Position numbers and translations under genes: made by a program
Origin: Spirochaetaceae bacterium
GTDB taxonomy: Bacteria; Spirochaetota; Spirochaetia; Treponematales; Breznakiellaceae
Direction of reading: 5' to 3'
DNA: 5,450 bases
Assembly (NCBI GenBank): GCA_031280455.1
Contig: JAITGR010000073.1
Coordinates: 1-5,450 of the forward strand
Notes under the pieces: generated by a model
Seen by the model: the letters and a program-made list of their open reading frames with translations, nothing else
Told to the model about the DNA's origin: nothing
Databases searched by the model: none
Shown here: positions 1 to 4,041 of the stretch, piece by piece
Numbering within the stretch: position 1 is the first letter of the stretch
How the letters are laid out: each line of letters opens with the position of its first letter

Positions 1-66
1 GCCTCCCGTGATATAGACCGTGGGTTTACCTACGAAGTAGGATTTACCACATATAACACAGGAGGC
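1..66 (+). ncRNA. Long imperfect hairpin upstream of the IS110 transposase start; candidate bridge-RNA stem-loop or leader
   Basis: By eye the segment folds into one long arm: GCCTCC (1-6) with GGAGGC (61-66), GTG (8-10) with CAC (57-59), TATA (12-15) with TATA (52-55), GTGG (20-23) with CCAC (47-50), and CCTAC (29-33) with GTAGG (37-41), closed by a GAA loop. That is about 22 pairs, with a symmetrical 5x5 internal loop (24-28 against 42-46) and a 4x1 bulge. IS110 elements are known to express a bridge RNA from the non-coding end, built of stem-loops with internal guide loops. Position and shape fit the arm next to the transposase, but this is inference. The last strand contains the GGAGG Shine-Dalgarno, so the fold would also hide the ribosome site. 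Confidence 0.4.
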
Positions 67-119
67 AAGAGATGAAAGAAGTATACTATGCGGGACTGGA
101 CGTACACAAAGACACGGAA
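1..119 (+). mobile_element. Truncated IS110-family insertion sequence (left-end remnant)
   Basis: The segment carries the structured leader, the Shine-Dalgarno and the first ~15 codons of a transposase whose N-terminus (YYAGLDVHKDT) is the hallmark of IS110-family DEDD recombinases. Homology appears to stop near 116-119, where the reading frame runs into unrelated repeat DNA and ends at 140. The left boundary lies outside the window, so the element may extend upstream. IS110 elements lack classical terminal inverted repeats, so no such ends are expected. The break falls in the word CACGGAA (113-119), whose reverse complement occurs at 142-148 and 151-157; recombination or deletion through short repeats is a plausible but unproven cause. 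The family assignment rests on a short peptide, but a distinctive one. Confidence 0.62.
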
Positions 120-140
120 TTGCGGTCTCTTTCCGCGTAG
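72..140 (+). pseudogene. IS110-family transposase, N-terminal fragment
   Basis: A 22-codon frame begins at an ATG six bases after a perfect GGAGG (61-65). It reads MKEVYYAGLDVHKDT and then switches to ELRSLSA before TAG. The first part matches the start of IS110-family transposases, in which the Asp of GLDVHK is the first acidic residue of the RuvC-like DEDD active site. The other three acidic residues, the rest of the catalytic domain and the C-terminal transposase domain with its nucleophilic serine are absent. The fragment cannot be functional. It may still be transcribed and translated as a short peptide because its ribosome site is intact. Confidence 0.7.
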
Positions 141-160
141 TTTCCGTGCCTTCCGTGGTT
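131..160 (+). repeat. Degenerate ~10-bp tandem repeat of a TTCCGTG word
   Basis: Three consecutive units read TTCCGCGTAG, TTTCCGTGCC and TTCCGTGGTT. On the other strand this is a run of CACGGAA-type words. The same word on the plus strand (113-119) sits at the transposase breakpoint, and 113-119 can pair with 142-148, with GCGG (122-125) pairing CCGC (133-136) inside it. Similar CACGGAA-type intergenic repeats occur in various bacterial genomes from memory; this was not checked. No coding function is apparent. Confidence 0.5.
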
Positions 161-161
161 T

Positions 162-175
162 CGCCATGTATGGCG
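162..175. repeat. Short palindrome CGCCAT-GT-ATGGCG
   Basis: Perfect 6-bp inverted repeat around a 2-base centre, lying between the IS110 remnant and the promoter of the beta-barrel gene. It shares its arms with palindromes at 2899-2912, 2978-2991 and 5161-5176, so it probably belongs to a dispersed palindrome family rather than being a gene-specific operator. The rest of the 141-244 gap holds the promoter, the RBS and otherwise featureless sequence. Confidence 0.5.
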
Positions 176-197
176 CAATCAGCGTTATCCCGTATCC

Positions 198-226
198 TAG
201 ACAACCCCTCCCCCAGGCGGTAGAAT
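198..226 (+). promoter_or_regulatory. Predicted sigma-70-type promoter for the beta-barrel gene
   Basis: TAGACA (198-203) and TAGAAT (221-226) each match five of six consensus bases and are exactly 17 bp apart. Transcription would start near 232-234, giving a leader of only about 12 nt that begins at or just before the AAGGAG ribosome site (233-238). That very short leader is a caution, but the spacing and match are good. The downstream fmt and PASTA genes could be read from the same promoter. Confidence 0.45.
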
Positions 227-244
227 AAACACAAGGAGTTTTTT

Positions 245-733
245 ATGAAGAAATTTGTTTTAGCAGGAATCGTGTTTTTGACATTAGCAGGAACATTTGC
301 GTACGCAGACCATCCCGATGGATTTGGCATCGGCATACAAGGCGGCGGCGCCGGCGCGGCGGGATTCGGCAACTATGGGGGCGATATAACCCTCAAAATA
401 CCCTCCATTCCGATTTTTTGGGCAGGCGGCGTGGTATTGTTCCCCGGGTACATGAGCATATCAGTTTCCGGCGACAAGTATTTAATAGATAACGAAATAG
501 TTTCCATGCTCGGCTGGTACTTTGGCTTGGGCGTGGGGGCGCATATCGGCATGGGCAGCGAGCTCGGCATCGCCGCGGCGTTCAGAGTGCCAATCGGCCT
601 CACGTTTCAGCCGGTAGATATGCTGGAACTGTACCTGCAAGTCGTGCCGCAAATAGGCCTTTCGATATTGCCCGGCATCGGCTTGTGGCCCCACTTCTGG
701 GGCGGCAATTTGGGAATACGCCTCTGGTTTTAG
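245..733 (+). CDS. Small exported outer-membrane beta-barrel protein, probably spirochaetal OmpX/BAPKO_0422-like
   Basis: The 162-residue product starts with a clear signal peptide: MKK, a hydrophobic core at residues ~5-18, and a probable signal peptidase I site after AYA (residue 21). There is no lipobox cysteine. The mature part (~141 residues) is rich in Gly and aromatic residues and made of short alternating hydrophobic stretches (for example ~48-70, 90-102, 108-120, 126-143, 152-162). It ends in a terminal Phe (RLWF), the typical last-strand signal of outer-membrane barrels. The size suits an eight-stranded barrel such as the BAPKO_0422/OmpX-like proteins of spirochaetes; that family link is inference from composition and context. 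AAGGAG at 233-238, six bases before the ATG, fixes the start. The fmt gene follows after 30 nt. A structural role in the outer membrane is likely; no enzyme motif is seen. Confidence 0.7.
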   Translation: MKKFVLAGIVFLTLAGTFAYADHPDGFGIGIQGGGAGAAGFGNYGGDITLKIPSIPIFWAGGVVLFPGYMSISVSGDKYLIDNEIVSMLGWYFGLGVGAHIGMGSELGIAAAFRVPIGLTFQPVDMLELYLQVVPQIGLSILPGIGLWPHFWGGNLGIRLWF

Positions 734-763
734 CGAGACACACCGGCGGGAACCAGCCTTTGT

Positions 764-1747
764 ATGAGCATACGCATCCTGTTTGCCGGTAACCCCGCCA
801 TAGCCTGCCCCGCGCTGGATGCCCTGGCGCAGCTCCAGCGTGCGGGCGTGTGCGAACTTTCGGGCGTCCTTACCAACACCGACGCCGCACGCGGCCGCCA
901 CGGCACCGTAACCCCAAGCCCCGTCGCCAGCGCGGCGCAGACACTCGCCGCGGCGGAATTTCCGGCACTCCGGCTTTTTAAGACAGCACACCTCGACGAC
1001 ACACTCACCAGCCGCATCGCGGCACACAAAGCCGACGCCCTCGTCAGCTTTGCGTACGGCGCGCTCTTCCCCCCCCGCTTCCTCGCGCTGTTCCCGCTGG
1101 GCGGCTTCAACATACACCCGTCACTCCTCCCCCGGCACCGCGGCGCGACCCCCCTGCAGACCACGATTTTACGCCGCGACCCCGAATGGGGCGTGTGCAT
1201 ACAGCGCCTTTCAAGCCGCCTGGATGCCGGCAACATAGTGGCGCGCCGCCGCTACCCCCTCCACGGAACAGAAACAGGCGACACATTGACCCGCCGCGCG
1301 GCGGAAACCGCTGCCGAACTACTGCGGGAGTTTATCCCCACACTCAAAAGCGGCGCGTTTGAGGAAACCCCCCAGGACGAAACCGCCGCCAGCTACTGCG
1401 AAAAATTCACCCGCGACAGCGGACAAATACACTGGTGCCACGACGCGCGGGACATAGACGCGCACATACGCGCGCTTACGCCGGAAATCCGCTGCTGGAC
1501 AACCCACGACGGCCGGCCACTGAACATCTTGGAAGGCTCTGTTTTTTCGGGTACAATAAAGCCGGATGTGTCCGCGGAGGCGGCTGCCGGCACCGTACTC
1601 GGCGTAGACAAGCAGCACGGCGTACTCATCCAGTGCGGAGCCGGAACGTACGCGGCGCGCGTGCTGCAGTACCAGACAAAAAAAGCGCTGGATTTTCGTT
1701 CTTTTTTGAACGGGACATCCATAGCGCGAGGTGCGATACTAGGTTGA
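764..1747 (+). CDS. fmt: Methionyl-tRNA formyltransferase
   Basis: Fmt transfers a formyl group from 10-formyltetrahydrofolate to initiator Met-tRNA in the cytoplasm, making the fMet-tRNA used to start bacterial translation. The 327-residue length is close to the E. coli enzyme (about 315). The N-terminal Rossmann-like domain begins MSIRILFAGNP. The signature FNIHPSLLPRHRGATPLQ spans residues ~115-132, and the formyltransferase catalytic triad is visible as N116, H118 and D154, with the same 38-residue N-to-D spacing as in E. coli. The C-terminal OB-like domain occupies ~205-320. The start at MSIRILFAGN is the family's natural N-terminus, although the upstream Shine-Dalgarno is weak. The stop lies 2 nt before the PASTA gene. 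The deformylase gene def, often fmt's neighbour, is not adjacent here. A run of eight C at 1069-1076 lies inside the gene but the frame is intact. Confidence 0.95.
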   Translation: MSIRILFAGNPAIACPALDALAQLQRAGVCELSGVLTNTDAARGRHGTVTPSPVASAAQTLAAAEFPALRLFKTAHLDDTLTSRIAAHKADALVSFAYGALFPPRFLALFPLGGFNIHPSLLPRHRGATPLQTTILRRDPEWGVCIQRLSSRLDAGNIVARRRYPLHGTETGDTLTRRAAETAAELLREFIPTLKSGAFEETPQDETAASYCEKFTRDSGQIHWCHDARDIDAHIRALTPEIRCWTTHDGRPLNILEGSVFSGTIKPDVSAEAAAGTVLGVDKQHGVLIQCGAGTYAARVLQYQTKKALDFRSFLNGTSIARGAILG

Positions 1748-1749
1748 AC

Positions 1750-2760
1750 ATGAAGTTGTGGATTACAGACAAGATAGACAACTCCCGCTTTTCACACAAA
1801 GTCGGGGCATTTTTTCTCGCGGCATTTTCGCTCGTCGCGCTGATGACCGCCATCGCGCTCGTCGTTTTTTTCCTGACCGTCCGCGGGCCGGAACAAACCA
1901 TGGTACCCAACGTCGTCGGCAAAGACATAATCGAAGCGCTGCTGGAGATGCAGCAAAAAGAACTCTACCCCCGCATCCAACTGCGCTTTTCCCAGAACGC
2001 CGCCGACAAAAACACCATACTGGAGCAAGAGCCGCGCCAGGGAACAATCGTAAAAGCAGGCCGGCGCATCCGGCTTGTTGTAAGCCAGGGCGTCCAAATC
2101 AGCCGCATAGAAAACTACGCCGGACGCATGCTCGACGAAGTACGCGCGGAACTCCAGACCTACGTTGTAGGCAACGAGACCCCGTTGCTCTCCATCCGCG
2201 AACCCATAATGTACGAAAATTCAGCCAGAGCCGCCGGAACCATACTGGAGCAGTCGCCCGTCGCCGGCACCGGCATATCCGGCCCCGTAACCATAAGCCT
2301 TGTTGTCAGCCGCGGCAAACCGGCGGACATTGTAATGCCGGAACTCCTGGGACTCACCGTCCCCCAGGCACTCGCCGCGATAAACGACGCCGGCGCGCAA
2401 GTACAATTTTCCATACGCGAAGGCAGCTCGCGGCGGACAGCCGGCCTCGTTGTATCGCAGACACCAGCCGGCGGCGTCATACTACCAGCCGGCAAACGTG
2501 CGGAAGTCGTCGTCGGCCCCCCCGTCAAAGGCGATTTAGCCGGCGACGAAGTATACATACTCTTTTCCTGCGAACTCGCGCCCAACCCATTCCCCCTCCC
2601 CTGCACCCTGGAAGCACTCGCGCCCGACGGCAGCCGGACAACCCTTGCCCAAATGAACCACCTGGGCGGCCTCTTTACCTACCCCTGCCGCGTTCAACGC
2701 GGGACAACACTCATCCTCCTCCTCTCCGGAGCCGAATTGTACCGCCAAACAGTAGAATGA
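1750..2760 (+). CDS. Membrane-anchored PASTA-domain protein (three PASTA repeats, no kinase)
   Basis: The 336-residue product has a short basic cytoplasmic N-terminus, one transmembrane helix at ~19-44, and an extracytoplasmic part with three PASTA repeats at ~51-113, ~116-188 and ~194-256. Each repeat shows the pattern of an initial VPNVVG/MPELLG-type motif, a helix (AL.EMQQ, PQALAAIND) and a final Q.P..G....G..I.LVVS strand; the second repeat is the most divergent. The C-terminal ~75 residues contain three cysteines and match no domain I recognise. PASTA domains bind peptidoglycan or muropeptides in PknB-type kinases and PBPs; here neither a kinase nor a transpeptidase domain is present, so a periplasmic cell-wall-sensing or scaffolding role is inference. 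An in-frame extension upstream would overlap fmt; the ATG 2 nt after the fmt stop is preferred because it places the helix at the N-terminus. Translation is probably coupled to fmt. Confidence 0.88.
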   Translation: MKLWITDKIDNSRFSHKVGAFFLAAFSLVALMTAIALVVFFLTVRGPEQTMVPNVVGKDIIEALLEMQQKELYPRIQLRFSQNAADKNTILEQEPRQGTIVKAGRRIRLVVSQGVQISRIENYAGRMLDEVRAELQTYVVGNETPLLSIREPIMYENSARAAGTILEQSPVAGTGISGPVTISLVVSRGKPADIVMPELLGLTVPQALAAINDAGAQVQFSIREGSSRRTAGLVVSQTPAGGVILPAGKRAEVVVGPPVKGDLAGDEVYILFSCELAPNPFPLPCTLEALAPDGSRTTLAQMNHLGGLFTYPCRVQRGTTLILLLSGAELYRQTVE

Positions 2761-2787
2761 GCGCCAATACAAGCAATTTGGGCGCAT

Positions 2788-2823
2788 GCCCGCCGTACAC
2801 CAGAATACTGGCGTACGGCGGGC
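2788..2823. repeat. Strong hairpin, 11 + 4 bp stem
   Basis: GCCCGCCGTAC (2788-2798) pairs perfectly with GTACGGCGGGC (2813-2823). After one A-C mismatch, CCAG (2800-2803) pairs with CTGG (2808-2811) around an AATA loop. It starts 27 bases after the stop of the PASTA gene. No T-run follows on either strand, so it is not a classical intrinsic terminator; it could protect the 3' end of the fmt-PASTA transcript or be a REP-like palindrome. Confidence 0.6.
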
Positions 2824-2837
2824 ACCGCGCTTTCCGC

Positions 2838-2843
2838 TATAAT
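2838..2843 (+). promoter_or_regulatory. Isolated perfect -10 hexamer (TATAAT)
   Basis: A consensus TATAAT lies between two hairpins. At the usual 16-18 bp distance upstream there is only the GC-rich arm of the preceding hairpin and no -35-like hexamer, and there is no TG extension. It could drive a short structured transcript or the transporter gene, but may be chance. Confidence 0.2.
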
Positions 2844-2864
2844 CTTTTTGCCTCTGGCAAAAAG
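2844..2864. repeat. Perfect 9-bp hairpin with TCT loop
   Basis: CTTTTTGCC (2844-2852) is the exact reverse complement of GGCAAAAAG (2856-2864). The T-run is on the 5' arm and the A-run on the 3' arm, the reverse of a forward terminator, and the stem core is only three GC pairs. It directly follows the TATAAT word. Confidence 0.5.
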
Positions 2865-2891
2865 TATTTCCGCTTCAATCGCTTGCGCGGC

Positions 2892-2933
2892 GCAAAAACG
2901 CCATCCATGGCGGCACATCCATGGCGTTTTTGC
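2892..2933. terminator. A/T-flanked inverted repeat, possible bidirectional terminator
   Basis: GCAAAAACGCCAT (2892-2904) is a perfect inverse of ATGGCGTTTTTGC (2921-2933), with a loop that itself contains a smaller palindrome (2899-2912). The A-tract before and T-tract after a GC stem give the layout of an intrinsic terminator readable from both strands, and the place fits the end of the fmt-PASTA operon. The T-run is only five long and sits within the stem, so termination strength is uncertain; a repeat-family origin is equally likely. Confidence 0.4.
2899..2930 (+). repeat. Direct repeat copy 1 (32 bp, palindromic core)
   Basis: This stretch recurs at 2978-3009 with a single difference (G at 2923, A at 3002), 79 bp apart. 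It begins with the palindrome CGCCAT-CC-ATGGCG (2899-2912), then GCACATCCAT and GCGTTTT. The CGCCAT/ATGGCG arms also occur at 162-175 and 5161-5176. Confidence 0.7.
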
Positions 2934-2936
2934 TTA

Positions 2937-2962
2937 TGGCGTTTCGCATACGCAAAACGCCA
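2937..2962. repeat. Inverted repeat TGGCGTTT / AAACGCCA
   Basis: TGGCGTTT (2937-2944) pairs with AAACGCCA (2955-2962), with possible CG/CG pairs inside. The right arm overlaps GCAAAACGC (2952-2960), which is also the exact inverse of GCGTTTTGC (3003-3011), so two alternative folds compete for the same bases. Confidence 0.5.
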
Positions 2963-2977
2963 CGCTTGGCATCCAGC

Positions 2978-3009
2978 CGCCATCCATGGCGGCACATCCA
3001 TAGCGTTTT
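2978..3009 (+). repeat. Direct repeat copy 2 (32 bp, palindromic core)
   Basis: Second copy of the 2899-2930 repeat, 31 of 32 bases identical. Its palindrome is longer here: GCCGCCAT (2976-2983) pairs with ATGGCGGC (2986-2993) around CC. The copy is enclosed by GCAAAACGC (2952-2960) and GCGTTTTGC (3003-3011), so both copies end up inside a GCAAAA../..TTTTGC inverted frame. Confidence 0.7.
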
Positions 3010-3034
3010 GCCCAAAGTGCACAGCACTTTGGGC
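3010..3034. repeat. Perfect 11-bp hairpin GCCCAAAGTGC / GCACTTTGGGC
   Basis: The arms 3010-3020 and 3024-3034 are exact inverses around an ACA loop. It lies 44 bases before the transporter start and abuts the preceding inverted repeat, sharing the GC at 3010-3011. There is no T-run after it. It could block read-through or act on the transporter leader, but a repeat-family origin is as plausible. Confidence 0.6.
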
Positions 3035-3078
3035 AGGCATTCATAGACGGCGCTGGCGGGCGTACGATATAGTTACCC

Positions 3079-4041
3079 ATGGATTTTTGGGCAAAATTGC
3101 AGCCGGTGTTTATCGTTTTTTCGGCGTTTGCCGGCATTTTTATCGGAAAGAGTTTTCCGGGCATAGAACAAAACGCCGGCAAATCCGTTGAATGGTTTCT
3201 CGTACTCATGCTGTTTTTTGTGTTTCTAAACGTCAAGATGCGGGAAATAGCGCGGTCGTTTTCCGATTTGCGGTTTTCCGCTTCCGCCCTGCTGATTAAT
3301 TTTGTCTTTACCCCGTTGTATGCGTTTGCGCTGTCAAAAGTTTTTTTTGCCGGCCGCATTGACCTGCAAATCGGCTTTATAATGCTGCTGGTTACACCCT
3401 GCACAGATTGGTATTTGGTTTTTACCGGCACCGCGCACGGCAACGTGCCGCTGGGAGCTTCAATTTTGCCGTTAAACCTTGTCTTGCAAATACTGCTGCT
3501 GCCGGTGTATCTCGTGGTGTGCATGGGAACAGCGGTTTCTTTTGAAATTTCTGCCATTATTCGCGGCATTGTGTTTGTTTTAATTCTGCCACTCGGCAGC
3601 GCAACACTCGTAAAATTATGGGGGCATACACACAAACGGAAAATGTATCTCGATGCCGTATTAAAAAAGGCCGACACCGTACAATTTGCGTTACTCTGCC
3701 TTGCTATACTTGCAATGTTTGCCTCCCAGGGGACGCTGCTGCTTGACAATGTAGCGGTGTTTATACAGTTACTACCGCCGTTGGCGCTGTTTTTTGCCGT
3801 CATTTTTTGCGTTTCATTTTTTACCGGCAAACTGCTTAAACTGCCCTTTACAAACATCATCCCGTTGATATTCACCACATCGGCGCGCAATTCGCCCGTC
3901 TCTCTGGCGATAGCGGCCATAACATTTCCGGTACAGCCGCTGGTCTCGTTGGTGCTGGTAATGGGGCCGCTGATTGAATTGCCGGTACTTGCGGTCAATT
4001 CGCTGCTGCTCAGAAGAATAGGCAGGCGACCCAATGCCTGA
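3079..4041 (+). CDS. ACR3/bile-acid:sodium-symporter superfamily membrane transporter (arsenic-resistance-like)
   Basis: The 320-residue protein is almost wholly hydrophobic, with about ten predicted membrane helices and short loops, the fold of the SBF/BART superfamily. Family-like motifs are TPCTDWYLVFTG (106-117, with Cys108), the Asn/Pro-rich PLNLVLQILLLPVYL (131-145), ARNSPVSLAIA (269-279) and GPLIELPVL (296-304). The last resembles the GP(L/V)(I/V)E(V/L)P motif of ACR3 arsenite exporters, and Cys108 may correspond to their conserved cysteine. The ARNSP segment differs from classical ACR3, so the protein may belong to a side group and its substrate is uncertain. No arsR or arsC is nearby. 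The ATG lacks a clear Shine-Dalgarno but gives the expected N-terminus. The stop overlaps the next gene's start by 8 nt. The gene is visibly T-richer than its GC-rich neighbours. Confidence 0.8.
   Translation: MDFWAKLQPVFIVFSAFAGIFIGKSFPGIEQNAGKSVEWFLVLMLFFVFLNVKMREIARSFSDLRFSASALLINFVFTPLYAFALSKVFFAGRIDLQIGFIMLLVTPCTDWYLVFTGTAHGNVPLGASILPLNLVLQILLLPVYLVVCMGTAVSFEISAIIRGIVFVLILPLGSATLVKLWGHTHKRKMYLDAVLKKADTVQFALLCLAILAMFASQGTLLLDNVAVFIQLLPPLALFFAVIFCVSFFTGKLLKLPFTNIIPLIFTTSARNSPVSLAIAAITFPVQPLVSLVLVMGPLIELPVLAVNSLLLRRIGRRPNA

Larger units (their letters stand above)
2761..3078. other. Gene-free 318-bp spacer packed with inverted and direct repeats
   Basis: No reading frame here has protein-like character or a ribosome site. 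Instead the spacer holds at least five strong inverted repeats in a row and one 32-bp direct repeat, described separately. The last ~44 bases (3035-3078), just before the transporter gene, have no clear Shine-Dalgarno and no good promoter. GGCGGGC at 3055-3061 is the reverse complement of GCCCGCC at 2788-2794, so the two ends of the spacer share a short inverted word. The arrangement suggests successive insertion of palindromic mobile repeats, or one composite structured element. Confidence 0.6.

Noticed and set aside
482..1236. Minus-strand open frames opposite the barrel gene and fmt
   Set aside because: Low-complexity Ala/Arg/Gly composition without motifs; the plus-strand genes are well supported.
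2788..2823. Intrinsic terminator after the PASTA gene
   Set aside because: The stem is strong but no T-run follows on either strand, so it is listed as a hairpin only; the A/T-flanked inverted repeat at 2892-2933 is the better candidate.
2899..3009. CRISPR-like direct repeats
   Set aside because: Only two copies, 79 bp apart, with the intervening DNA itself full of related palindromes; no third repeat and no cas genes.
2761..3078. Riboswitch for the transporter
   Set aside because: The hairpins are simple perfect palindromes with direct duplication rather than a multi-helix aptamer, and no known riboswitch core was recognised.
1758..3191. A 477-codon open frame on the plus strand overlapping the PASTA gene, the spacer and the transporter start
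   Set aside because: It is rich in Arg, His, Pro and Thr, lies out of frame with a convincing PASTA protein, has no ribosome site, and is open only because of GC-rich third positions.
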